Below the pieces are notes generated by a model, which saw nothing but the letters and a program-made list of their open reading frames with translations, was not told the DNA's origin and did no database searches. A program made the translations under genes and the position numbers. From Alitta virens (taxonomy: Eukaryota; Annelida; Polychaeta; Phyllodocida; Nereididae), in assembly GCA_932294295.1 (NCBI GenBank), contig OW028579.1, positions 10,662,370 to 10,726,369 of the forward strand: DNA of 64,000 bases. Direction: 5' to 3'. Positions 33,591-44,970 of the stretch are shown here, piece after piece. Within the stretch, counting starts at the first letter, position 1. Each line of letters starts with the position of its first letter.

Positions 33591-34548
33591 CCCGGACGGA
33601 CCAGACGGGACAGACAGACAGGACTAACAGAACAGACAGACAGACGTCCATCCGTCCAGTCTGTCTGTCCGGTCCGTTCTGTCTGTCCATCTTTTTTGTC
33701 TGTCTGTCCAGACAGACAGATCGGACAGAACAGACGGATTGACGTATGTCCTGTCTCTGTTCTGTCTGTCTAGCTGTCCGTTCTGTCTGTCCGTCCGGAC
33801 AGACGACCAGACAGACAGACAAGACGGACAGAATGGACTGACAGAACAGACAGGACAGACGTCCATCCGTCTGTTCTGTCCAGACTGTGTCTGTCTGTCC
33901 GGACAGACAGATCGGACAGAACAGAGACGGACAGACGGGACAGACCGGACAAGATGGACAAACAGAACGACAGTCCATCCGTCTGTTGTGTCTCTGTTCT
34001 GTCTCACTGTTCTGTCCGTTCTGTCTGTCCGTCTGGACAGACAGAACGGACGGACCGGAAAGACAGGACAGAACGGACCGGATAGACGGACAGAACAGAC
34101 AGACGTCTGTGTCTGTTCGTCCCTCTTGTCCGTCCGTTCTGTCTGTCTAGCTGTCCGGACAGACAGACAGGACAGACGATACGGACAGACAGACCAGACC
34201 GGACAGACAGACAGGACATACATCCATCCGTCTGTTCTGTCTGTCCGGTCCGTTCTGTCTGTCTAGCTGTCCGTTCGGACAGACAGAACAGCCAGACGGA
34301 CGGACCGACGACCAGCTAGACAGACGAGACGGACAGAATGGACAGAACGGACCGGATGGACAGACAGGACGGACAGAACAGACCTATGTCTGTCTGTTCT
34401 GTCTGTCCGGTCCGTTGTTTGTCCATCTTGTCCGTCCGTTCTGTCTGTCTAGCTGTCCGGACAGACAGACAGGACGGACGTCTGTCTGCCTGTCTCTGTT
34501 CTGTCCGTCCGGACAGACAGAACAGCCCAGACTAGACAGACATATAGA
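33572..34548. repeat. complex satellite of inverted GACAGACA/TGTCTGTC blocks
   Basis: Nearly 1 kb is built only from gacagac, gacgga, ggacag-type words and their complements. Blocks on opposite strands alternate, often around centres such as ctgtccgtccggacagac. Each pair of neighbouring blocks can fold into a hairpin. It begins directly at the end of the GATA tract and returns to (gata)n at 34536-34570. Long open frames on both strands are compositional artefacts. Confidence 0.9.
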
Positions 34549-34569
34549 TAGACAGATAGATAGATAGAT

Positions 34570-35660
34570 TAGTTTTATTTTTTATTTTTTTTACAAAAGA
34601 TTAGATTTACAAGAATAAAAAATGCTTGGTTAGTTAAAACAGTTTTTCAGCATGCCCTTTTAATATTTACAAAGATAAAAACATCATAGAAATCAATCTA
34701 TAGGCCTATCATTAGAATAACATGTAAAATAAAATCATTGATTGATTGCATGATTGCTTTGTTGTCTTAAACATCAATTAATACAGTGTATGTAAAAATT
34801 GTAATTGTGACTAAGCCGAAAACTGAAATATTCATTGGTATAGCGATGATACCTAACTTTCAGTATTAAGATCACCTTACCACCTCTCTAGTAAAACACC
34901 TCACAAATAAGAAGACCATCTCACTATAACACTTTACTTCACTATCATTATTGGGACAACTCACTATTCCGATTTTTGTCAATTAAAGACTGAATTGTTC
35001 TGAAACTCGTCTACAATTTGTATTTTACACGGACAGCTGGGTTGGCATTTTCTTCTTTTTTTTTTTTTTGCCTTTAAAACAGTTTGTGAAAAACATTAAA
35101 AAGAATTTAAAATCTTTAAAAAGAATCTGAAATTCATTTTCAATATAGACAACTTTAAAAATCATTTATTTGCAATCTGCCTTTAGTCAATGAAATGCCG
35201 TGTTTCTGTAGCTCATAATAATTTGATACCATTTGACATAAAGGACTTGCACGCAGTTCTAAAATGACAATCTGTGGCCTAGTTTCATTTTATTGTTGAG
35301 TATACAGTGGGCAAAAATGTAAATTTCCCATTGACTCCAGTATTAAAAAAACCTCCATCAAATATGATGTCTTGTTGCATAAAAAATAGGAAGTTACATT
35401 TGCAACGAATTAACAATTTGCTTGATGTGATCTATTTAAGAAATGAAATTACCTATAAAGAACCAGTAACTTATATATTTTTCTTCGTGGATAAACACTG
35501 TTTTTCATATATTCTGAATTACATTAGAGATGAACTTTAACTAAATATATATTTAATACTGTATATTGCAAACTTATATAATAGCATCTATTAAACCCGC
35601 TACATATTTCGTTTATTAGGCCATTTCTCTCGCGTCTGATTTACTTCACTCATCTCTCAT
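34570..35660. other. no gene recognised
   Basis: AT-rich DNA. A 77-codon plus-strand frame at 35307-35540 lacks any recognised feature. Confidence 0.45.
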
Positions 35661-35674
35661 GTCATGCAACAATA

Positions 35675-36127
35675 TCAATCAATCTATCTATCTATCAATT
35701 TATCAATCTATCTATCAATCAATCTATCAATCAATCAATATTCCTATCCATCTATCAATCTATCAATCAATCATTCAATATATCAATCTATCACTCTATC
35801 AATCAATCTATATATCAATTAATCTATCAATCAATCTATCAATCAATGTATATATCAATGAATATATCAATCAATCTATCAATCAATCAATCTACCTATC
35901 AATCTACCTATCAATCTAACAATCAATATATCAATCAATCTACCAATCGATATATCAATCAATCAATCAATCTATCAATCCACCAATCAATCAAATTAAT
36001 TATATATCAATCAATGTATATATCAATGAATATATCAATCAATCTATCAATGAATATATCAATCAATCTACCAATCGATATATCAATCAATCAATTTCTC
36101 AATCAATAAATCTATCAATCTATCAAT
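35675..36127. repeat. (TCAA/TCTA)n tetranucleotide satellite
   Basis: About 450 bp of imperfect atcaatct/atctatca units. Open frames of Ile/Asn/Gln/Ser across it are artefacts. Confidence 0.95.
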
Positions 36128-38470
36128 CATCACAACTTTAATGCTTTACCATATCTTGATTTGTCTAACATTTTCCTCAGCATTTCATCAGTTTGACATG
36201 GTCCCCAACGATGTATGAAATAATCTTAATCCATAGTGAAATATATTTGGCTCAATTCATTGATTGTGACAAGTCACCATGTCTATAGCCTAAAAATTAT
36301 CATAATGTCTAATAATCTGATTACACTCATAGGCATGTGTGAATTCAAAGAATTAGAAATTCTTACTTGGTATAACAAGTAGTCACTATAGAGGGCTGCT
36401 TTCTTAATTAAATTCATTCTCTATGCCAGAGTGGTATTTTTATGCAAATAGACTTGTTTAGATTTACACACAAAAAATGTTACACAAAAATGGCCAGTAT
36501 AGCTCTGTTTGCAAATGTAACTGAACCCAAATACAGACATGTATAACCATATTGAGGCAATGAAATATAAATATCATGATATTATTACATTTACAGTGAA
36601 CCCCAGTTATCCGAATGCATCCCCTGCTAATAATATTGAAAATGGGAAGAGATGCATTAGTTTTTGTTTATGTGAAATGTATATTTGAAGAGTTATATTA
36701 GGAGTGTCTATTGGCTCCTGATCTGTATGTACATAAAGTTGTATTTATATATGGTTGAATATAACATTCTTTCTCTACATAAGTGCAGCTGGGGGCCAGC
36801 CTCCTTGGAAGGGGGACTTTCTGCCTTTCGGCCAAACTTCCCGGTGAAGGGGCCAGCCTTCTGAGGGCCAGCTGATTAGCGGATCCTTCACTAGAGGATG
36901 CCCATTTTTCCAGAAGCAACGTGTCACTGCTCATGCAGTGCCAAGTAATAAAACATTAATTTCTGCCCAAGGTTATATTACATCTATCAATGTTATATTG
37001 CAACTTCAATCACAGTGGTAATTCAACTTTTATCTAATTCCCAACTGGGGAGGGGTGGGGGCTTAATAACAAGGAAATTGCCTCTGTTGACAGGTTTATT
37101 TTCTATTTATTTTTGCATGACCACCAGAAATAAATATCAGGCACACCTCCCCAATGCATCATTGAACCATGCAGTTTAGCTGAACTATAGTATTTTAGAA
37201 ATTGAAATCACTACTAGGCAACAAAAATTTTGTTGGTCAAAATTACTACATTTTATACTGCTTAGTTCTACCCCTCCTGCAGAGGGTGCAGGATGAAGGT
37301 GCGGTTAATTTGGGTTACTTTGTCCTATGTCTTGTTTGTGAAATACATGTCATGTCTGGTATCATTTAGCATTCAGTTATTTGACAAACACATACTGTTA
37401 ATTTGCCGCAACAGTAGAGTCTACAGGTACACTTTAGGAGGACATAGGCCGAGGGCAGGGCGTCTTGGGGTGGGGATATTAGCAGCAGGGCCCGACAGTC
37501 CGATGGACACTTGCTCGCCCGCGACGACCCCCCCCCCCCCCTTTGTATAGGGAGGTTGTGTCAGTGTTAATTGGCATTGACTTTTTACTGTGTTAATGTG
37601 ATATTTGTTTGTTTTGTAATGTTGTATGACACATGTATCAATTCCTGATATCAGGCTTGTCAATAAAACGATATATATATAATGTAAGATGTCATTGTCA
37701 AGTGCAATTAGCTATAAAACATCTGTAGTATAATTGACAAAATAATCCAATAAGGTCTTAGAAAAACATCACCAGTGGCTGCATTGTCTACTATTGTTTC
37801 ATGTTCATAATATTTAAAGAAGACTTAAAAAAGAACTTAATGGTCAACAGTCCTTATATTTATTCCCTTAGTCTTAGTATTTAGATTTTTCTTTTTGTAA
37901 CAATATTAAACAAGTAGTAAAATAGCTGTTTTTCACATATTATCATTAAATGTTCTGAACCTAATTATTGAAAAAAATTAAGAAAAATACTGATGACAAA
38001 TGACTATTTCAGCTGTCATGTTCTGTTGTGCTGACTGACAGACAGACTGACTTAACTGAACTGACTGATTGAACTGATTAGCTGGACCGACAGACTTATT
38101 ATTAAACAGGCTGAATACTGTGCAACAAGATCATATTAATTTAGGTGTATGCACACTTTTGACCCATCTGATTGAAACAATGTTTTCAATTAATTAGGTT
38201 TTAATAACTGAAAATGATCTGCATTGTGACAAATTAAGTGCACTTAATTATGGTTATCTGTTTTTCATTCAAGTGTATGCACATTTTTGACCACAACTGT
38301 ACTGTGTTGACAAATGCTACTCTGATAACTACTGCACAACAAACTAATTTAGCACTTGCAGGAGGTATATTGTTTTTAATTTTTCTCATGCTATATAGAC
38401 AGATAGATAGATACCATCGCTCAAGACGTGTTTTCGCGCGGCCTTCGGACTTTCGCGCCCTCGGTAGGTA
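36128..38470. other. no supported gene; fragments of old mobile elements
   Basis: gtgtatgcacacttttgacc near 38143 and gtgtatgcacatttttgacc near 38273 resemble termini of Tc1-like elements but face the same way. cagtgaaccccagttatccg near 36595 resembles a pogo/Tigger end, without a partner. A C-run lies near 37527, and an AATAAA near 37662 ends a GC-richer block. None can be delimited. Confidence 0.35.
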
Positions 38471-38471
38471 G

Positions 38472-38476
38472 GTTGG

Positions 38477-38545
<69 letters not shown>

Positions 38546-38600
38546 AAGTAGATAGATAAATAGATGTATTGATATATAGATGGATTGATTTGCTGATTTA
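38472..38600. repeat. (TTGA)n microsatellite
   Basis: At least fifteen uninterrupted ttga/gatt units are followed by degenerate gata/ttga words. Confidence 0.95.
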
Positions 38601-39173
38601 TTGATTGACTGTGTGCAATAAACAAAAAAATATTAAAATATGAATGCAACATTTATTTATCACCATTAAACAATGTTTTTGATAGATTTCTGCTTAAATA
38701 TTGTTTCTTGGCTGTAAGTAAACATAATTGAACATTTCTTCACTTCTCTACTTCTCTAAAGATTTGAACCTTGGAAGAAATATACATTTCTTCCAATCAT
38801 GAGTGATAACGATCTAAATCACCCCTTTTCAAGTGGACACTGCTACCATCTAACATATTATTAATGAACTGCAAACGCTACCAGAATTTAGTAACAGTAG
38901 AGCATTCCTCTTTTATGGTAGCTGTTCTATCGCTACCATATTTGTGGTAATGATAGAGCATTACTGTTTCATGGTAATTCACTGGACTGTAGAGGGGAGT
39001 TTACCCTGGACTTTTACATATTCAATGGTTTCACTGATTTTTGGGTATCAGAATACATATTGAATTCGCTGAAAGTCAAATTTTTCTATCCAGTACTTCA
39101 AATACTGAGTGCAGTAACTTGCATGTCGGTGTCATTCAATAAATCATTGATGACTTAAATTGGGATGAGATTA

Positions 39174-42100
39174 TTAAAGTTTTAAAATGGTTTCAATGTC
39201 TATCCTCATATCTTTTGCAATACACTAAGTAAAGCAGGGCTTTTTTTCGCTCAGGCAATCACTCTTGAATGTCCAGTCTCAGCGAGACTTGTATACACAA
39301 TATGGCAGATATATAACTTACATGTCAGCTTAGAACCATTTATAAAAAACACAATATTCATTGCAAACTATACCAACTAACCTTAGATTTCTTCTTGACT
39401 TCACGAAGACCATAACCGTGGTAACGCTGCTGTTTCTGCGAAGAAAGGTGGGCCTTTGTGATCACCCGGTTCAGGAGTGTTTCGATTTCGACTGTAAAAT
39501 GTTAATGCAAATCAGCTTTAAGTTTTTCACACAAAAAGTAGATCAACATTGAGTAAATCCACAGCAAAATAACTAAAGTTATTTAGATGAAAAATTGTAG
39601 GCATATGGTAGCAGAAATGCAAATTCTTCACAGCACTGATTGTAACCATATTATAAGTTTATATAATATTAATTTAAGTTGTCATATCTGCAAGAAAGGG
39701 TAAAGAAATGACTCACCCTTATCAACATCTTTGTTGTGGTGATTATACAACACAAAACCACCAAGGATGTTTCTGAAGTCCTTCAAGACAGATTCAGTAG
39801 CTGCACGAGTGATATCTATATCAGGATACATGACAAGTAAAGCATGAACTATCAGGAAGCATCCACAGTCTTGATTTTGTCCTTGTTTGAAAACAAATGC
39901 ACTCATCTTCTTGGTGAATGACTTCACTTTTCTTACACCAAGATTTTCAAGGTAAGTCCCAATGATATTTTGTAAAGTCTTATCTCTTTTGATTTTCAAC
40001 GAATCATATTCTGTGTAGCTACAGTCATCTAGATCAGCGACAGCTAAATACCAATGGCCAGGTTCATGTACGGGGAAGATATATTTGGTGTATTTCTCAG
40101 TATGCATCACTTTCACATGTTTGGAAGGCACATAATTGTCCCTTTGAACATCTAGAAACACATGCGTCGGCAGCACAAAGCACTTTGGAGCTTCTGACTG
40201 AAGATTGGATGGTGCAAAATTGATGACATTATCGTTGATGTTTTCATTTTCCCTCAAAGTTAGTAAGCCGTGTACAGTGATCGTTGGACTGGAAACTAGG
40301 CTGGTGGACATATCTTCTCTAGTCCAGTCACCCTGGCAAAATTCAGCAAAATCAAGCGGCACATTCATGGACTTCACAGGTTCATCTTCATCATCAGACA
40401 CATAAATTTCACTGCTTTGCTGGTTATCCATTTTCTGGCTTGGACACTGCAAATATAAGGCATCTATTTACTGTAAGTACCTGCCTGAATTAAACAGAAT
40501 GCATTAAAGTTATAACACGGAACATATTTGCATTTTGACTTGGAACTGGCTCAAGCATACATGGTTAATTATTTAATTTATCAATACTGGACTAAAATTT
40601 GGTATGACCCTCATGCAAAAAGCATTTACATTGGAAGTGTAAAATCAATATCATATAATCAAATTAAGAATACTGAACATCTTATTATTTCTTAAGGGTG
40701 CATCCATGGTGCCTTGCACTGTACATTTCCAATGTAGCCACATGTTTTGATGCTCAAGCGGCTTTCACACTGTCAAGGATAACCTACGTATTGCAAAAAT
40801 GGAATATACTTGCTCATTCGTGGCTCTGTTAATCACGTATGAATTCTTTTGATGAGCGCACGCTAGGCAGTTGTAGATTGCTTGGCGGACGGACGTCCAA
40901 CACTCGGCAAATGTCTGTCGCCAAGCATCCGTGAGGCATCTGTGAGGCATCCGTGCGGCACTCTAGATCGCCTGTGCTATTGGTTCAAGAGTGAATGGGG
41001 AGAGGACGTACGCAGAACAAACGCAGAACGAACGTGGAATGCTTGCCAAGTGAATCGGAAGCAAGTAACTAATGTAAACAATTCACTCCTAGAACGTCTG
41101 CCATAGTTTTACACACGTTTAAAATTTTTTCTCTTCTCCACTTATGCTCGTGAGTGGTCTAGCGCTACCAGGAGCATGCTACGGATTAGTGTGAGTATAC
41201 ATAAAATGCTCGGAGAGTCAATCACGTATGGACAAGAATGAGTAGGAGTAAATAAAAATATTTTTTCATCCGTGGTCATACGTAGGTATTACCCATGACA
41301 GTGTGAATGTCCTTTCCAATTCCTGAAATTTCCTTTTGCCCATACATACTATAAATATATACTGATGCTGGATGAATTTATTCAGTCAGTTGTAAAATCC
41401 GATGTTCATGAAATTTTTTTACCAGCACATGCATTCCTGCTAAACAGCTTACATTAGGTACATATAAAACTCAAACTGTCTAAATCACCCAAGAGGCAAC
41501 ATCATCTCGCGAGACCGTAGTGATAACAAAAGCTCTCCCCCCTCCGGGGGGCAGAGCTAATGATTAACTGACTCTTGAAATACATTACATTCTTGCTGTT
41601 TACAGGATGGATAAACCAAGAACCGTCTATTACTAACACAACACTAACCTGAGTAGATTTACTCTGTTTTTGTTCATTTTTGGTGACCATGATAATTGCA
41701 GCGTCAACTCTATCCTTTTCTGCCTTGAAGAGTTGTAGTAAGGCATCTGACATTATCAGTTTCACACTGCATGAGAGACTGTCCAGGTAAAAAAAGTCAG
41801 GATTGAGGTATTTAATGACCACATAATGCTCTCTTCCACCTTGTTTTACGATCAGTGACACATTCCTGCTTTCATGAACGAGGTTTAAAATCACATTGGG
41901 CATTTCCATTTTTAAAGCCGCAAAGACTTGGTCTTGAATCCAACATAAGTCATATAGTCTGTCCCTTAAACACTTTTCTAACACACTAATATTGAAATTT
42001 CCATTTTGGGTGCGCAATGGCATCAGTTTCGCAAAAAGCCCATTCATTCTGCATTGATCGACAAAAAAGAATCAGCTGTGGTAAACATCTCGTCTGCAGA

Positions 42101-42415
42101 AATACTTGCATCTTCATCGAACATGGCATTGTTGGCAGCACATAAGCCACAAACGGGAAATGATCCTTGTGTCTGCATGCTGATGCCATACTGAAATACT
42201 GCATTCAAAGAGAACGAGGGCTTTGAGGAGGCCAGAACATTTTCCACATATTTCAGATTGAGTATCAAGTTGTTCATTTCTGATTCTTCAAGTTGTTGAC
42301 AGGTGCTTTCGTATGTAGATCGTGTATTTTTCAAGATGTCCTTGAGCTCCACCAAATAGGGCCTGGACTCATCAAGTTTGTTTATCACCAAATCTATATG
42401 TTGCACAACAGCCAT
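39174..42415 (-). CDS. Josephin-like plus Ulp1/SENP-like (C48) cysteine protease fusion, about 552 aa
   Basis: Exons: 41649-42415, 39717-40446, 39382-39491 and a probable terminal exon 39174-39224. All junctions are GT/AG with matching phases. Exon 1 has a helical N-terminus, then a Josephin-like core: FPVCGLCAANNAMF with the nucleophile Cys and the NN pair, a GNFNISVLEKCL helix, REHYVVIKYL with the His and FFYLDSL with the third acid. Exon 2 has a Ulp1-type core: PGHWYLAVADL with the His, YTEYDSLKIK with the Asp, and QNQDCGCFLIVHALL with Gln and Cys. The tail is basic (REVKKKSK). Josephin domains cleave ubiquitin and C48 enzymes SUMO-like modifiers; the substrates here are inferred. One base is missing in an A6/T6 run near 42063-42068; with it the exon is exactly 256 codons, so an assembly slip is likely. 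Transposon origin of either domain is possible. Confidence 0.7.
40763..41309. mobile_element. MITE with inverted ends in the intron between the two protease domains
   Basis: tttcacactgtcaaggataa and the following cctacgtat match the reverse complement of the right end (atacgtaggtattacccatg, acagtgtgaa). The unit of about 547 bp has no coding capacity. It lies inside the 1.2-kb intron 40447-41648. Its TTCACAC ends resemble those of the element at 19757-20226. Confidence 0.6.
41490..41562. repeat. dispersed repeat with stem-loop, copy 2
   Basis: Second copy of the repeat at 27038-27110. The stem here is agctctcccccc, loop tcc, then ggggggcagagct, a near-perfect palindrome at 41531-41557. It lies in the same intron as the MITE. 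Confidence 0.6.
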
Positions 42416-42889
42416 AACCTTAGATGGAAGAGGTGGTTCTGAAACAATGAATTGGTAAATAATTAGGGATTTGCACAGCATTTAATTCATTCCTCACATG
42501 AAACATAGCCAAAGAGCCGTAACTGTTTGCACAACTTTAAATATTCACAACATACATACATTAAAAAGGCATAATCAAAGGCAAACTTTTCTTATTCTAC
42601 ATTTGACATGGTGTGATAGTCGAACAAACTAAAATAAAAATTTAGACTTGTCTTGAAATCGGCAATTAAGAAGTTGTTCGTTTAAGTCACATAGGGAAAA
42701 CAAAAAAAATCAAATTTGTTGGCAAACAATATATTTCACAGCAAAAAACTATTCTCTTTATCATTCACACAAGTTATACCAGCAAATATCCAATTATTAG
42801 GACAAATTAAATGCAGCCTATCAGATTACCATTTTTCTGTTGATTACACATTTCGCTGCTCAAAGTAGTGTAGATAGTACGATAAATCA

Positions 42890-43075
42890 TGCAAATTTTT
42901 TAATGACGTCATTAAATCGAGAGCCCTGATTGGTCGGCCTCTATATGATAATTAGATGGCTCTTCGCCGATTGGTCGGCGTGTATATGCAAATTATGTGC
43001 TTAATTCTGATTGGACGGCCTGCTTATGCAAATGAGCATGCTGTGTTCTGATTGGTCGTCCCATATGTGCAAATG
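42890..43075 (-). promoter_or_regulatory. periodic CCAAT/octamer promoter-like array with a CRE
   Basis: ATTGG (CCAAT on the minus strand) occurs at 42929, 42970, 43010 and 43051, a spacing of 41, 40 and 41 bp. Octamer words ATGCAAAT occur at 42986 and 43026, with degenerate versions at 42945 (atgataat) and about 43067 (gtgcaaat), in the same register, and another exact octamer at 42890. A perfect CRE (TGACGTCA) lies at 42904-42911. The array is about 0.5 kb upstream of the start codon of the Josephin-Ulp1 gene. CCAAT boxes and octamers are bound by NF-Y and POU factors in animals. Promoter function here is inference. Confidence 0.6.
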
Positions 43076-43099
43076 AGGTAGGCGTGGCTTAATATGCAA

Positions 43100-44158
43100 T
43101 TTAATATTTATTGATTAGCAGGCATGACATATCACCAACAAAGACAATTAAGTTGATTTAGTGCAGCAAATAAAAGAATACTGTATCCCAGGATACCTTA
43201 TCAAAGAACCCTATTTAACCCACTGTTCTAGCATTGGACCTGATTCATTATCTTTTGTCATGTGTATTGTGATTTGATTCATTTTTGGGTAAAAGGGACT
43301 TAACACTGATGTTTTGTTAATTTCTACTTTGTTATCTGATCACACAGTTATTTTCAACAATTTTTTATTTTCTAAATACCATATGGTTTTAACTTATGCT
43401 AAAATTTCGAGACTGGTTATTCAAGCTAATTCTGTAAAACCACCCCAAACCAAATAAAAAGCATTGGGGCAATCCAGCTGCACATACTGTGAAAGAGATG
43501 TCAACCTGTAGTGACAATTTATATTATATATTCTTGTCTGAACACAAAATTATTGAAATTATAACAGACTTCCGTATTAACTACTAAAAACTCAACTCTT
43601 CTTTCACATCCTTGTCTCATTCGAAATCATTGAGATTATCAGAGTCAAGGTGCAGCTAAAAAACTCTCTCATGACATTGTCAGCTATATGTATTGCTGAA
43701 CAAAATATTTTAGCTTGTTATGAATTTTTATTTTTTACCTGCCATGGGCTGTTTGCAGGAAGGGACAATCTGTCAAATTTGACACAGTATTTCATTCTGT
43801 TTTTGTACAAAAAGTCGGGTCTTGTCCACATGCCAACATGGATCATATCACACATTGTTGCTAGGATCAACAAAGAAAAAAACCCACCCCTTTTCCTTAT
43901 CGGTTTTGAAAAATGACAACCTGACATGAGACTTTGCCTTAATCTATTCTTCAGTTGCAACTTTTTTTCACCCTTGTAGTCTTGAATTACAATTATGAAA
44001 AATGGCTTTTGTCTTCACAAAATCTGATTTGTTCATGGGTCATGTAGACTAGCTCTGCTGCGGGTCATTATTGATTTGTTTTTTGTGCACCTGCTGCAAC
44101 CAATGCGGACATGATGCAGCACATTGCAGCTAATTTTTCCTACCAAAAGTTTTAAAAG
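43100..44158. other. no gene recognised
   Basis: AT-rich DNA. Short frames near 43650-43960 on both strands lack recognised motifs. It may contain the left part of the Polinton that was split by the Gmr1 insertion, but I see no terminal inverted repeat. Confidence 0.35.
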
Positions 44159-44162
44159 GCTG

Positions 44163-44875
44163 TGTGACAGGCTGTAAATATACTCATTGTTCCCTTTAGT
44201 TCTTTAAGCTAGCACAGAATCATCTAATCAACTGTTCTATTGTGTGGTGTGCAAGATGACCTATATTTAGCTGGCCTAATTTGGCTGACCTAGTTTTGAA
44301 TGGAACTTAGTGGAAGCAGTTCTGGAAGATTCTGCAACACTCTAGAACACTCTACACTTTTCTGAACTTCTCTAGACTTTTCTAGACTTTTCTAGAAATA
44401 TGCAGATTAGTGGCCAAGTATAAAAGGGGGTGGGTGACAGGCAAGAGGAGGGAGATTTCATCAGAAGCCCTGGAGAACTTACGTCACCACAAGAGCCTAT
44501 TGCTATACATTTGTGTGGAGTTTGTGCCATCGTATTGCCTTGTTGGAATTCATCATCATAAGAGTAGAGCGTCCGTGAAACTGTGAGTGAAGAGACATTA
44601 TTAGTACATTAGTCCAAGTATGGGAAGACATCAACGTAACATCAGGACTATCGTGAGACTTTCTCAACTGTGGAACGACAGCAGGACCACACCAGGAGGG
44701 ACACCACACATAACTGTGCAAAAATAAGGACAATTTTGACATTGATAGACTGAGTGCAGAATATTGAATTATTTGTACATATTACTTCCTGTTGAGTGTA
44801 TTATTGTTAAGTAACCATTAAAATGTTTAATTGTAAAATTTTGGGTTTGTCGTTCATTTCTGCTGAGTCGTAACA
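44163..44875 (+). repeat. 5' LTR (713 bp)
   Basis: It begins TGTGAC and ends GTAACA, a short imperfect inverted pair typical of gypsy LTRs. Bases 44297-44875 are repeated almost identically at 50966-51546. A TATA box (TATAAAAG, 44419-44426) and an ATTAAA signal near 44817 fit an active promoter and polyadenylation layout. Confidence 0.85.
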
Positions 44876-44879
44876 AAAT

Positions 44880-44897
44880 TGGGGGCTCGTCCGGGAT
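44880..44897 (+). promoter_or_regulatory. tRNA-Pro primer-binding site
   Basis: TGGGGGCTCGTCCGGGAT, four bases after the LTR, equals the 18-nt complement of the 3' end of tRNA-Pro, the same primer site as in murine leukaemia virus. Confidence 0.9.
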
Positions 44898-44970
44898 CAA
44901 ACCACCTTTGTAAATTTTGATATTTTGTAACTTGTTTGGGAAATTTTCTGAAACTACTAGAAATTTCTAA

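Noticed and set aside
33048..34535. Long open frames across the TA/GATA, N-gap and GACAGACA tracts
   Set aside because: They consist of alternating Tyr/Ile or repetitive Cys/Pro/Asp/Arg patterns caused by base composition, and several cross undetermined bases.
36594..36618. pogo/Tigger-like terminal sequence
   Set aside because: A single short resemblance from memory, with no partner end or transposase.
42925..43075. Regularly spaced repeats that could be taken for a CRISPR array
   Set aside because: The repeated words are short CCAAT and octamer motifs in animal intron-rich DNA, with no long identical repeats, and no cas genes occur.
44297..44875. LTR of 579 bp starting at TGAATGG
   Set aside because: That start gives no target duplication and no polypurine tract. 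TGTGAC at 44163 pairs with GTAACA and yields GCTG duplications, so the shorter unit is the truncated 3' copy.
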